From an uncultured Lachnospiraceae bacterium (GTDB taxonomy: Bacteria > Bacillota > Clostridia > Lachnospirales > Lachnospiraceae): DNA of 11,626 bases. The notes under the pieces are model-generated. The model searched no databases, was not told the origin of the DNA, and was given only the letters and a program-made list of their open reading frames with translations. The position numbers and the translations under genes are program-made. Of the stretch, positions 1 through 7,595 are shown piece after piece (position 1 is the first letter of the stretch; the number at the start of each line of letters is the position of its first letter). Location of the stretch: positions 1 through 11,626 of the forward strand of contig CAMWKA010000029.1 in assembly GCA_947174725.1 (NCBI GenBank). Reading direction: 5' to 3'.

Positions 1-681
1 AAGCGGATGTTCCTTCTTGTAAATCATAGATGCGATCGCAATCACTGTTTCGTCTCCAAAATTATCATGTACGGCATAATCCTTTTCCCTGATTCTGTCG
101 CAGACTGTTTCGCACAATCTTAAAAATTCCACAAGATCCTGTCTGCGCGCACCGACAAATTCTCCGCCGTAATGAATCACATTTCCTGTCTCTCCCCAGC
201 CAAGACTGATCGCATCCTCCCTGATTTCCGTCCTTGTAAGATGCCGGAAGCTGTGATTCACCGGAAAAAGCATAAGACCGTATTCCATCTCCTCCCACAG
301 ATCCGTATAAGCTTCCACAGTATACGTATCCGCATCGATCAGCAATATTTTTTCATATTCCTGCCCGGAAAGCCATGTCAAAGCGCATAACTTGAAAAAC
401 GCCAAAGCCCAAGGATATTTATCCGGCATCACATAATGGTCAAACGGAATGACTGCTACCTTTACCCCCTCATGTTCCAACTGTTTCTTATAGTTAGCGG
501 GCGGCTCCTGATCAGTAATCCATAAAACCTCATCTTCCGGATTCTTTAACTTAGCGGAAGTTAATGTCACGATCACATTCTTAATATAAATGTTCTGCTT
601 TTCCATATCGTTTTTTTCACCCAGCTGAGTAGAATTTCCACAGTTCCGGCGAAACGTAAACGTACTTGCAATCACATTCAT
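1..681 (-). CDS. GT-A-fold glycosyltransferase with DxD motif (3' end cut by window edge)
   Basis: The frame is open for 227 codons from an ATG at 681 to base 1, with no stop, so the C-terminus lies outside the window. GGAGG sits 8 nt upstream of the ATG, which fixes the start. Residues 89-101 (YPWALAFFKLCAL) precede a hydrophobic strand ending in DADTY (116-120). That arrangement is typical of GT8/glycogenin-like nucleotide-sugar transferases, where DxD binds the metal and sugar nucleotide. YGGEFVGA (171-178) and NFGDET (207-212) look like acceptor-side and active-site segments of the same fold. The first 25 or so residues are not recognisable and Met26 could be an alternative start. The gene follows a GT4 gene after 44 nt and presumably adds a sugar to the lipid-linked repeat unit in the cytoplasm. 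Donor and linkage cannot be told. Exact family is uncertain; a glycosyltransferase role is likely. Confidence 0.75.
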   Translation of the reverse strand, partial: MNVIASTFTFRRNCGNSTQLGEKNDMEKQNIYIKNVIVTLTSAKLKNPEDEVLWITDQEPPANYKKQLEHEGVKVAVIPFDHYVMPDKYPWALAFFKLCALTWLSGQEYEKILLIDADTYTVEAYTDLWEEMEYGLMLFPVNHSFRHLTRTEIREDAISLGWGETGNVIHYGGEFVGARRQDLVEFLRLCETVCDRIREKDYAVHDNFGDETVIAIASMIYKKEHPL

Positions 682-725
682 TTCAAAAATCCTCCGTTCT
701 TTTTCGTTCTATCACCAGCGTGCAG

Positions 726-1901
726 CTATCTTCTTGTGTAAAGATATCCCTTTCGTGGTGCAATGATGTCCGCGCGGCTTGCCGGACCGCTTACTGCCGC
801 CTCCGGCTGTTCCATCTGTATGGAGCGCAGCAGACGCAGCAGGTTCGCCGCCGCCGCATCGGCATTCCACGTATTGCGGATCGTTTCATAAGCCGCCAGT
901 CCAAGACTGCGGCACAAACCTTTCTGCTCCACAAGTTCCCTGACGTATTGCTTTAATTCCTTTTTCTTTCCATTACGATACACCATACCGTTTTTTCCAT
1001 GGCGTAAAAGATACGGAACTGCCCCGATGCCTGAGGACGCGACAACCGCGCAGCCGCTGTTCATCGCTTCATTTAAGACGGCTCCCCAGCCCTCTTTATA
1101 ATCACTGGTAAACAGAAAAATGTCTGCAGCCAGCATTTTCTCCCTGATCTCCGGTGGACTTAAAAACCCGGTAAATGTGATGTTTCCTTCTATTCCCAAT
1201 TCCGCCGCCATCTGTTTCAGCTGCAGTTCCATCTCACCGCCGCCCGCCATCGTCAGGTGTATCTTCGGATCCTTTTTCAGCACATCCTTCACCGCTTCGA
1301 GCGCATGCTCCGGATGCTTCCAGTCGATCATACGTCCCGCCCACAGAATTTCCGTACTCCCGTCAGCATTTTTATGATCCATCAGTTCATCTGCCCGGTA
1401 TTCAATAAACTCCGGAAAATAACCCCAGGCAAACATCTTCCCAGGATATGCGCGAATCAAGTGAAAATCCGATGCTACATACCCACCGGCACAAAGCAGA
1501 TAAACATTCTTTTTCCGGTAACGGATATGGTCATGATACTTCTTCTTTAATCCCCTCGGAGAGATAAATTTCCATTGTCCTTCTTTATAGATCCGTTCAC
1601 TGTACCGGACCGTCAGCTTACCGGACTCCAACCGGGGTTCTATATAGGATTCCTCCTCCACACCACCGAAAATGACGATCTCTCCTTCATCGATCAGCTT
1701 CTGACAGCTTTCCGGCTCCTCATAATAGCATCTTACAAAAGGATATTCCTTCACATCCAATGCCCATCCCATCGCCGTCCGTTCCTGCTCCATGGGTTCT
1801 GTCTGAATAAAGACAAACTCTCCTCCGTTCTGTGCCAGCATTGCCTTGCAAAACGGAAGCTGATGATGATTGATATAATTTGATACAAAGATGATCTGCA
1901 T
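726..1901 (-). CDS. GT4 glycosyltransferase, second of a tandem paralogous pair
   Basis: 391 aa, GT-B fold, probably a retaining family 4 glycosyltransferase acting on the cytoplasmic face. The N-terminal half starts MQIIFVSNYINHHQLPF and carries YLLCAGGYVASDFHL (134-148). The C-terminal Rossmann half has the AGRMIDWKHPEHAL nucleotide-sugar loop (188-201), TMAGGGE (217-223) and an E-x7-E motif (E270 to E278, in EGWGAVLNEAM), the family's hallmark. The ATG follows the stop codon of the upstream gene with no gap, so translation is probably coupled; an AAAGGAG lies inside the end of that gene. It is clearly homologous along its length to its neighbour, including a shared tail motif (P-x-KGYxY) after the catalytic domain. 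The ancestral gene was therefore probably duplicated. Donor sugar is unknown. Confidence 0.85.
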   Translation of the reverse strand: MQIIFVSNYINHHQLPFCKAMLAQNGGEFVFIQTEPMEQERTAMGWALDVKEYPFVRCYYEEPESCQKLIDEGEIVIFGGVEEESYIEPRLESGKLTVRYSERIYKEGQWKFISPRGLKKKYHDHIRYRKKNVYLLCAGGYVASDFHLIRAYPGKMFAWGYFPEFIEYRADELMDHKNADGSTEILWAGRMIDWKHPEHALEAVKDVLKKDPKIHLTMAGGGEMELQLKQMAAELGIEGNITFTGFLSPPEIREKMLAADIFLFTSDYKEGWGAVLNEAMNSGCAVVASSGIGAVPYLLRHGKNGMVYRNGKKKELKQYVRELVEQKGLCRSLGLAAYETIRNTWNADAAAANLLRLLRSIQMEQPEAAVSGPASRADIIAPRKGYLYTRR

Positions 1902-3113
1902 CTACAGGCAGACTCCTTTCTTCCTATGACAATATTCATATCCCTTCTTTGGTTCGATCAGTTCCGCAGACGACAATGGTCCTTCCGGCTCCGGCCGGTA
2001 TTCCCCCTGCATCAACAGCTTACAGAACTCCACCATCCGCTCCGCTGCCACACAAGGATTCCACTGGTCCGCAATGGTTTTATAGGCTGCGATCCCAAGC
2101 TTTTTTCTAAGGGAAGCATCCTCCACCAACTGCCCTAAATATCCCGCCAGTTCCTCCACATCGCCGCTGCGGTATACTAACCCGTTCTCCCCGTGACGAA
2201 TCAAGTACGGTACACTTCCCGCACCAGAGGAAGCAATGACCGCACAGCCGCTGTTCATTGCCTCATTGACCACGGCTCCCCATCCTTCCTCGTAATCGCT
2301 GGTCATCAGATAGATATCGCTCTTCTCCATAATACGGCGCACTTCTTCCGGTCTCATAAACGGCTGCAAAGTGACAACGTCGGAAAGCTTTTTTCCGGCA
2401 ATCTCTTCCCTCTCTATCATGCCCCTAATCTGAGATACACATTCTCCATCTCCGATCATCGTCAGATGAATTTCTATTTTCGCGCCTTTTCTTTCTAAAA
2501 ACAGCTTCAACGCTTCCACGGCATCTTCGGCATGTTTCCAGTCGATCATCCGTCCGGTCCAAAGGATATCACAACATCCTTTCTTTGCCTCCATCAACTC
2601 CCACAAATCATAGTAGTTAAACGATGGAAAATATCCCCATTTTAACCTTTTTCCGGGATAGGCCCGAAACAGATGAAAATCAGATGCCACATACGCGCCG
2701 GCGCATAGAAGATAAATCGGTTTCTTTCTTTGGGCAGTATGCTCTTTCAATTTCTTCATATAGCCCCTTGGCGTAAACGCGCGCCACTGCCCCTTTTTAT
2801 AAAGACGCTCAAAATACCGCAAAGTGATCTTTCCCGCCTCGATCCGCCGCCGAATATACAATTCATGGGTTCCGCCGCAGATCAGCACATCACAGTCCAT
2901 AACCAGATTTTCGCAAAGCTGCATATCATCGTCATAAAACCGGATGTACGGATATTGTTTCTGATCTTCGATTGCCCATCCCATCCGAATCCGCTCCTCA
3001 TCCATATGGTTCGTAGCAATAAAAACAAAGTCACTGCCCAGTCGCCGGTACATTTCCTCCGTAAACGGCAGCTGATGATGGGTCAGATAATTCGTAATAA
3101 ATATAAGCTTCAT
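1902..3113 (-). CDS. GT4 glycosyltransferase, first of a tandem paralogous pair
   Basis: 403 aa from the ATG at 3113 (MKLIFITNYLTHHQLPF). I chose this start because GGGGG lies 6 nt upstream and because the N-terminus lines up residue for residue with the neighbouring paralog (MQIIFVSNYINHHQLPF). The frame stays open to a TTG at 3257, adding 48 residues (MKNKIDILFF...), but those codons lie in an intergenic repeat and have no counterpart in the paralog. GT-B hallmarks are TGRMIDWKHAEDA (187-199), a TMIGDGE strand-loop (218-224) and E-x7-E (E276 to E284, in EGWGAVVNEAM). The C-terminal tail ends in PKKGYEY followed by a short basic stretch. It is expected to transfer one sugar to the growing undecaprenyl-linked unit. 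Its stop codon abuts the next ATG. Donor and acceptor are not predictable from sequence. Confidence 0.85.
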   Translation of the reverse strand: MKLIFITNYLTHHQLPFTEEMYRRLGSDFVFIATNHMDEERIRMGWAIEDQKQYPYIRFYDDDMQLCENLVMDCDVLICGGTHELYIRRRIEAGKITLRYFERLYKKGQWRAFTPRGYMKKLKEHTAQRKKPIYLLCAGAYVASDFHLFRAYPGKRLKWGYFPSFNYYDLWELMEAKKGCCDILWTGRMIDWKHAEDAVEALKLFLERKGAKIEIHLTMIGDGECVSQIRGMIEREEIAGKKLSDVVTLQPFMRPEEVRRIMEKSDIYLMTSDYEEGWGAVVNEAMNSGCAVIASSGAGSVPYLIRHGENGLVYRSGDVEELAGYLGQLVEDASLRKKLGIAAYKTIADQWNPCVAAERMVEFCKLLMQGEYRPEPEGPLSSAELIEPKKGYEYCHRKKGVCL

Positions 3114-3194
3114 AATAATCCCCCATGCCAGAGCAGCTTGCTGCGATGACACGCGATAAGAAATCCGCGTAGGCAGTTTCTCATCTGCGACCAA

Positions 3195-3223
3195 GGCAAT
3201 TTGAGGCTCTGACTCAAATTGCC
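3195..3223. repeat. Perfect 11-bp inverted repeat (palindrome 2, copy A)
   Basis: GGCAATTTGAG and CTCAAATTGCC are separated by GCTCTGA. It abuts palindrome 1 with no spacer. Its sequence is unrelated to the palindrome at the same place in copy B. Confidence 0.9.
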
Positions 3224-3259
3224 GATTGAAAAATAAGATATCAATCTTATTTTTCAATC
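3224..3259. repeat. Perfect 16-bp inverted repeat (palindrome 1, copy A)
   Basis: GATTGAAAAATAAGAT and its exact reverse complement are separated by ATCA. It is AT-rich, so it would form a weak RNA hairpin or a recognition palindrome in DNA. Its inner 13 bp recur in copy B at 6737-6766. Confidence 0.9.
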
Positions 3260-3262
3260 TAC

Positions 3263-4531
3263 CTACTTATTATTTTGTGCTATCGCATCGTACACCCAGC
3301 ATAACATCTTATAATTCGCCTGTGCATCATGGGTAAGCACAGCCCTTGCGCGAGCCGCCTGTCCCAGCTCCTCTGCCAGCTTTTCATCCCGGAACAGCTT
3401 CTTGACCGCTTCCGCCAAAGCGTCCGTATCTTCCACCGCATACATAAGGACTTCCTCTTCTTCCTTCGCCAGAGAGGGAATACCCCCAACTTTTGCCGCA
3501 ACACAGGGCATCCCAAGAAGCATTGCCTCCCCTAAAGAATTCGGGGAGTTTTCTATCACCGATGGAATGACATAAACATGTGTTTTCAGATATCTTTCTA
3601 CCATTTCCCGCGAGGTCAGCTGACCCAAAAAGGTCACATGCTCCTCCAGATGATACTTATGCATCAGATCACGCAGATATTTTCCATAGGACGATATCTT
3701 GATCTTATCTTTTAATGTCCTGAAAGCAGTCACATTATCGCCGGACACATAAAGATGGACATCCGGGTAATCCTCTCTGATCTTGGCAAGCGCCATGATC
3801 ATATAATGGATTCCTTTGATAGGATAGTTGCCCTGCGCCACAAAAATCGTATGTCGGGTACAATTTGCCAGATCCCATCTTGGTCCGTAAAAATCCTGAC
3901 GCAGCGTCTCATTGATCGTATAATACGTACATGATTTATTGATATCCTCCAGATACCGTTTATCAAACTCCGTCCTCCCGCAGACATACTCCGCAAGCCG
4001 AAGCACTTCTTTTTCATTTTCTCCCCGCTTCTCATATTTTTCTTTCTGCTGCCAGATACTGTCCTTTTTAATCATATCGCGCAAAGTTGCACGCTCCGAA
4101 ACATCTTCCGGTATGCCCGCATAATACAGTGAGGCATAGATATCCATGATACCCTGTAGATGAACCAGGACACGGCTTTTCCATTCCTTGATCCGAAGCA
4201 TCGCCAACGTATGGGGATATTCCGTACCGAAACAGTGGATCACATCCGGTTGAAACTCCTCACAGATCAACCCCAGAAAGGATTCCAAAGAATTGTCATA
4301 TTTCTCCGGATGCCTGCTGTCTTCATAGAAGCTAAAATACGAAATATCATCTACCTGTCCATGCGCAGTTTCTTCCTCGGATACCGGATATGCAATGCCC
4401 AGCGTCAGATTACGGTTTTTGATTACCTGCGATACGGTTCCCATGACCCAGCCTTCCTTATTGGTCGCCGGTTTATGCAATGCTTTGGCAATGATCGCCG
4501 GCATTAAATTGCAGATCCACAATACCTTCAT
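3263..4531 (-). CDS. GT4 family glycosyltransferase
   Basis: 422 aa from the ATG at 4531 (MKVLWICNLMPAIIAKAL), which has GGAG 6 nt upstream. An in-frame ATG at 4543 with AAGG upstream would add MELH and is a possible alternative. The N-terminal domain has the KEGW motif (about 25-28) and DVIHCFGTEYPHTLA (96-110), typical of family 4 enzymes of exopolysaccharide loci. The C-terminal domain has FVAQGNYPIKGIHYMI, where these enzymes bind the donor phosphate, then VIPSVIENSPNSLGEAMLLGMP containing E-x7-E (E327 to E335). It is not close to the tandem pair downstream, so it probably makes a different linkage. The stop codon lies one base from the left-hand copy of the repeat family, and a 6-bp hairpin (GAACAT-AGG-ATGTTC) lies in the short gap upstream of the gene. 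Confidence 0.85.
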   Translation of the reverse strand: MKVLWICNLMPAIIAKALHKPATNKEGWVMGTVSQVIKNRNLTLGIAYPVSEEETAHGQVDDISYFSFYEDSRHPEKYDNSLESFLGLICEEFQPDVIHCFGTEYPHTLAMLRIKEWKSRVLVHLQGIMDIYASLYYAGIPEDVSERATLRDMIKKDSIWQQKEKYEKRGENEKEVLRLAEYVCGRTEFDKRYLEDINKSCTYYTINETLRQDFYGPRWDLANCTRHTIFVAQGNYPIKGIHYMIMALAKIREDYPDVHLYVSGDNVTAFRTLKDKIKISSYGKYLRDLMHKYHLEEHVTFLGQLTSREMVERYLKTHVYVIPSVIENSPNSLGEAMLLGMPCVAAKVGGIPSLAKEEEEVLMYAVEDTDALAEAVKKLFRDEKLAEELGQAARARAVLTHDAQANYKMLCWVYDAIAQNNK

Positions 4532-4602
4532 ATGCAGCTCCATCCTTTCCTTTTTCTCTCAACATCTCCCATTTCAGAGAACATCCTATGTTCCTATGGC
4601 GT

Positions 4603-5382
4603 TCACTTCCGATACAGCATAGCCTTCAGCCTCTGATACCCTCCGGAAAGACGCGGATTATCCGCGATCCACTTACGCAGCGGCTGCAGCGTTACCACCA
4701 TGATCCCCCGATAAAGTACGCATTTTGCGCCAAGATATTTTTGGGTGATCCTTTTATGCTCCTCGGCAGCACGTTTTAAATTGTCCTTGGTCTCTGAAAA
4801 ACCGCCGCCCTCATAGGACGCGATCACGAATGGCATATAATGAAATACCGCGCCGCTCTCATATCTGCACCTGAGAAAATGTTCATAGTCCGCCCTGACC
4901 GGATAATTCAAATCATATCCCCCTTGTAAAAACATCTTCTTCCCATAAACACATGCCTGATGGCAGGGAATATTACGATAGCAGACAAAATCCGTAATCT
5001 CATGTGCCGGTTCATCCACCGACTGTTGTATGCGTCGGTATAATTGTCCATAATAGATATCCGCAGGATTGCCGGCAATCTCTTTGGCGATTCTTGCCAA
5101 AACTTTTTCATCATAAAAATAATCACCACAGTTCAGGAAGATCTCATAATCACCCGTTGCTTCCTCCACCGCCTGATTCATGGCATCATAAATCGATCGG
5201 TCCTTTTTTCTGATCAGGCGGATCCTGTCATCCACAGGAAGCGTCTCTATAGACCCATCTTCCGACATGCCGTCCTTGACTAAGATCTCAAAATCTTTAT
5301 AGGTCTGCATCAGGATGCTTTCTACCGTCTTAAGCAGTTCTTTCCCGGCATTTAATGATACCACAATGATAGAGAATTTCAT
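4603..5382 (-). CDS. GT2 glycosyltransferase, WcaE-like
   Basis: 259 aa from the ATG at 5382 (MKFSIIVVSLNAGKELL), preceded by a purine-rich GGCGGAAGAT. An upstream in-frame ATG at 5409 has no ribosome binding site and would add nine polar residues in front of the first strand, so I rejected it. GT-A features are the QTYKDFEILVKDG strand, DRSIYDAMNQAVEEATGDY (61-79) and FLNCGD (82-87). The last replaces the usual DxD region and is characteristic of the WcaE-type subfamily (IYDAMN...FLNSGD). CHQACVYGKKMF (140-151) and RADYEHFLR (163-171) match the acceptor and catalytic-base region of the same group. It lies 68 nt after the polymerase gene. It probably adds one sugar to the repeat unit; the donor is unknown. 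Confidence 0.85.
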   Translation of the reverse strand: MKFSIIVVSLNAGKELLKTVESILMQTYKDFEILVKDGMSEDGSIETLPVDDRIRLIRKKDRSIYDAMNQAVEEATGDYEIFLNCGDYFYDEKVLARIAKEIAGNPADIYYGQLYRRIQQSVDEPAHEITDFVCYRNIPCHQACVYGKKMFLQGGYDLNYPVRADYEHFLRCRYESGAVFHYMPFVIASYEGGGFSETKDNLKRAAEEHKRITQKYLGAKCVLYRGIMVVTLQPLRKWIADNPRLSGGYQRLKAMLYRK

Positions 5383-5450
5383 ATCTTCCGCCTTGACCCC
5401 TTTACTCATTCACTGTACCAATCCAATATCGCAATCCTCAATGATCTGTT

Positions 5451-6638
5451 TCACTCCGCAATATCAGTCCATAACCAACTGTGATAAGGCAATATCCTGA
5501 CATTGACCGCTGTCGACTTATACAAAAACATCAGAAAATAAATCACTCCAGCAGACAATACCAGATATCTGCAGATCTTCTTTTTGCTGATATTTCTCAT
5601 TTTTCCCCCCATCTTCAGCGGACCTTTCTCCGGAACGGTCCTCAAAAGAACGGGCAGAAAAAACAAATGGCTGATGTTCAGATAATATCCGATCCTGGAC
5701 AAAAACGGCACAAAGGAAAAACAAAGATATAAAGCCAGCGCTCCCAGATTTAACTGGAAATAAAAACGCATCTCCCGATCAGCATACCATTCCCTGTCCC
5801 CTTTCAGCGCATACAAGGAAAATAACAGAACAGCCGCGCAGCGGAACACGTTGATAATGCTGAAACCGCCTGAAGCCAAATATTCCTCTTCATTCACATA
5901 GGACGGGTACAGCTTTATGAACAAAGCCATATACTGTTCCTGAAAAAACAACCCGGATACTGCCAATATACCCGCAATCAAAAGATGCTGCCATTTCCAC
6001 CTGACCGCAGCAAGCAGATACAACGGAATCACGATCAGCGCCGTCTTATGAAATAACGACGCAATCAATATCATAATCAAAAATCTGATATACTGCTTTT
6101 TTAAGACATATCGCATTGAATACAAAACGATCGCCAGCGCAAAGTAATACCGCACCGTATTGTAAGTCTGAAAATAAGTCCCCAGCATCATAAACAGAAA
6201 AAAAGACGTCGGAAAATCTACGCTCTGATCATACAGCGCTTTTAAAAATACTCCAACTGTCAAAAAAGCAAAAAGCGCAAAGATCACCAGATAGCACTCT
6301 TTTTGAAAGAATCCATAGACCGCTGTCACAACCAGATTAAATCCCCGCTCTGTCACAACGTAATTACCACGGTAAATATCATGAAAATGACTGATATATG
6401 TCTGATAATCGTTGCCGGTATAGATGCGGAGCGCCGATGCGCCGACGAGCAGGATAAAGAGTGTCATCACACAGATCTGATCGATCTTTTCCTGTCTGGA
6501 TCCGCTTCTCCGAACCACATTCCGCCCGTCAGGAGATACAACACCTCTGCAGCCACGCAGCCCTGCCACATGGCGGGCAAGCCATACTGATAAAATTGTA
6601 ATCAAGATATATAAAATATATCCCACACTAATAACCAT
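5451..6638 (-). CDS. EpsG-family (Wzy-like) polysaccharide polymerase
   Basis: 395 aa polytopic membrane protein. The signature of the EpsG family is clear: RIYTGNDYQTYISHF (71-85), then YFQTYNTVRYYFALAIVLYSM (155-175), then LIASLFHKTALIVIPLYLLA (191-210), with the conserved Arg163 and His197. About ten hydrophobic segments run from residues 1-22 to 354-373. By family knowledge it polymerises lipid-linked repeat units on the outer face of the membrane. I place the start at the ATG at 6638 (MVISVGYILY). The frame stays open to a TTG at 6767, adding 43 residues, but that stretch is repeat copy B and includes the decapeptide MKNKIDILFF also found in front of the GT4 gene at 3113. The ATG, its purine-rich GGAAAGG and the first codons belong to the repeat. 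A basic, less conserved loop (27-53) follows the first hydrophobic segment. Confidence 0.85.
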   Translation of the reverse strand: MVISVGYILYILITILSVWLARHVAGLRGCRGVVSPDGRNVVRRSGSRQEKIDQICVMTLFILLVGASALRIYTGNDYQTYISHFHDIYRGNYVVTERGFNLVVTAVYGFFQKECYLVIFALFAFLTVGVFLKALYDQSVDFPTSFFLFMMLGTYFQTYNTVRYYFALAIVLYSMRYVLKKQYIRFLIMILIASLFHKTALIVIPLYLLAAVRWKWQHLLIAGILAVSGLFFQEQYMALFIKLYPSYVNEEEYLASGGFSIINVFRCAAVLLFSLYALKGDREWYADREMRFYFQLNLGALALYLCFSFVPFLSRIGYYLNISHLFFLPVLLRTVPEKGPLKMGGKMRNISKKKICRYLVLSAGVIYFLMFLYKSTAVNVRILPYHSWLWTDIAE

Positions 6639-6663
6639 GCCTTTCCGTAACCTGCGATTCTTG

Positions 6664-6691
6664 ACAACGAAAAGCGTAAGCTTTTTGTTGT
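6664..6691. repeat. 12-bp imperfect inverted repeat in copy B leader block
   Basis: ACAACGAAAAGC pairs with GCTTTTTGTTGT around GTAA with one G:T position on the plus strand, which becomes A:C on the transcribed side. It lies about 26 nt upstream of the ATG at 6638. The homologous hairpin in copy C is at 10114-10141. Confidence 0.7.
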
Positions 6692-6717
6692 ATGCTGCCG
6701 TAGGCACAATAATTGCA

Positions 6718-6735
6718 AAACGAATAAATTCGTTT
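6718..6735. repeat. Perfect 8-bp inverted repeat (palindrome 2, copy B)
   Basis: AAACGAAT and ATTCGTTT are separated by AA, one base from palindrome 1. It holds the same position as the 11-bp palindrome of copy A but has a different sequence. Confidence 0.8.
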
Positions 6736-6736
6736 A

Positions 6737-6766
6737 TGAAAAATAAGATATCAATCTTATTTTTCA
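6737..6766. repeat. Perfect 13-bp inverted repeat (palindrome 1, copy B)
   Basis: TGAAAAATAAGAT and ATCTTATTTTTCA are separated by ATCA. It is identical to the core of the copy A palindrome; the outer 3 bp that pair in copy A do not pair here. Confidence 0.9.
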
Positions 6767-6792
6767 ATCTATATCCTCTTTCCGATATTACC

Positions 6793-7578
6793 CTATCTTT
6801 GCTCCTTAGCGTCCCGGATCCCCCGCCTCATCAGTTTAAACGCCTGCTTCGGCGGAATTTCCCTGCACATAAAATTTTTCTTAGTCAAAATAAAACGCAG
6901 CGCGAACAAAACCGCCATCCTGCCATAAAGATAATGATATAATACCCCTCTATCAAAAAAGAATTTCTCATGATACCCGGTAAACCAGGTAGATTCCCTT
7001 TCCTCTTCTTCCCCAATTTCTACCGGAACGCTATAGATCCTCAATCCTGCTTTCAGGCAGTCCCTAAGAAAAAGGCTGTCCTCACCATTACTGTACTTTG
7101 CTCCCCCGCCAAATAACAGAGAAAATGTAATGTTGTTCCGGTGAAGTTTCTCACGCCGTACCGCAAAACTATAGGTCGGATAACGCCCGCTATTGTACCA
7201 CCTTACCCTGCCGTATCTTTCAATATGGTAGGTCGCTCTGGAAGCTCCTACCCGTATATTAAACAGGAGCATATCCGCTTCCGGATGCTTTTCAAATTCC
7301 GCAAGGATCCTGTCCGCATAACCGTCATCATACGTGATATCCTCATCCGAGAATAATAAAATATCCCCGTCTGCCCGAAGCAGTGCCGTATTCCTGCTAA
7401 GACCCACGCCTTTTTCCTTAAAATCATAAAAACGGATCTCATATCCATCCCGAGTCAGCTTTTGAAAGGCATGATCCTGCCCCTGATTGATGATAATAGC
7501 ATCTGACCGGAGTTTCATACGCGATATCAATTCTTCCGGTCTCTGGCCAACCGCTGACACCAGCACCTGTAACCTCAT
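6793..7578 (-). CDS. GT2 (family A) glycosyltransferase
   Basis: 261 aa starting MRLQVLVSAVGQRPEELI; AGAAAGGAA lies about 10 nt upstream. The GT-A core shows a short first strand, IINQGQD (29-35), then KGVGLSRNTALLRADGDILLFSDEDITY (56-83), in which SDED (77-80) takes the DxD role. FGGGAKYSNGEDSLFLRDCL (156-175) carries the ED pair that normally supplies the catalytic base. The C-terminal 50 residues contain a hydrophobic patch (MAVLFALRFIL) and a basic tail, which could tether the enzyme to the membrane. Enzymes with this layout are common in Firmicute capsule and exopolysaccharide loci. The gene lies 33 nt after the Wzz-like gene and is followed by repeat copy B. Donor and linkage are unknown. 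Confidence 0.82.
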   Translation of the reverse strand: MRLQVLVSAVGQRPEELISRMKLRSDAIIINQGQDHAFQKLTRDGYEIRFYDFKEKGVGLSRNTALLRADGDILLFSDEDITYDDGYADRILAEFEKHPEADMLLFNIRVGASRATYHIERYGRVRWYNSGRYPTYSFAVRREKLHRNNITFSLLFGGGAKYSNGEDSLFLRDCLKAGLRIYSVPVEIGEEEERESTWFTGYHEKFFFDRGVLYHYLYGRMAVLFALRFILTKKNFMCREIPPKQAFKLMRRGIRDAKEQR

Positions 7579-7595
7579 AGATATATCGTTCCTTT

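Larger units (their letters stand above)
3114..3261 (-). repeat. Mosaic intergenic repeat, copy A
   Basis: This copy fills the gap between two GT4 genes, from one base after the upstream TAG to the start codon at 3113. It holds, in transcription order, a 16-bp palindrome (3259-3224), an abutting 11-bp palindrome (3223-3195), a 5-bp pair ACGCG/CGCGT (3151-3155 with 3166-3170), a 5-bp hairpin GCAGC-TT-GCTGC (3133-3144), and the motif GGCATGG followed by GGGATTATT. Bases 3227-3261 are identical to 6737-6771 (35 nt). The octamer CGTAGGCA at 3168-3175 also occurs at 6699-6706. The remaining parts differ from copy B in sequence. Confidence 0.8.
6628..6771 (-). repeat. Mosaic intergenic repeat, copy B
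   Basis: This copy lies between the GT2 gene (stop at 6793) and the polymerase gene, and includes that gene's ATG at 6638. Its upstream part matches copy A exactly over 35 nt. Its downstream part (6631-6699) matches copy C at 10081-10149 in 64 of 69 positions, and all five differences are transitions. It therefore links the two other copies. Palindromes occur at 6737-6766, 6718-6735 and 6664-6691. An AGAGG lies upstream of the TTG at 6767, and the frame through the element stays open into the polymerase gene. Confidence 0.85.

Noticed and set aside
2730..3149. 139-aa plus-strand open frame reaching into repeat copy A
   Set aside because: It is antisense to the well-supported GT4 gene, shows no recognisable motif and no initiation signal.
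3224..3259. Intrinsic terminator at palindrome 1
   Set aside because: The stem is nearly all A:T and no separate U-run follows it in either direction; downstream genes appear to be in the same operon. The same holds for 6737-6766.
5383..5409. Longer start (MSKGVKAED) for the WcaE-like GT2 gene
   Set aside because: There is no ribosome binding site before that ATG, whereas the ATG at 5382 has a purine-rich site and begins exactly at the first strand of the GT-A fold.
6639..6767. 43-residue N-terminal extension of the polymerase
   Set aside because: It is encoded by repeat sequence shared with non-homologous genes and precedes the first membrane helix; I keep it as a possible leader frame only.
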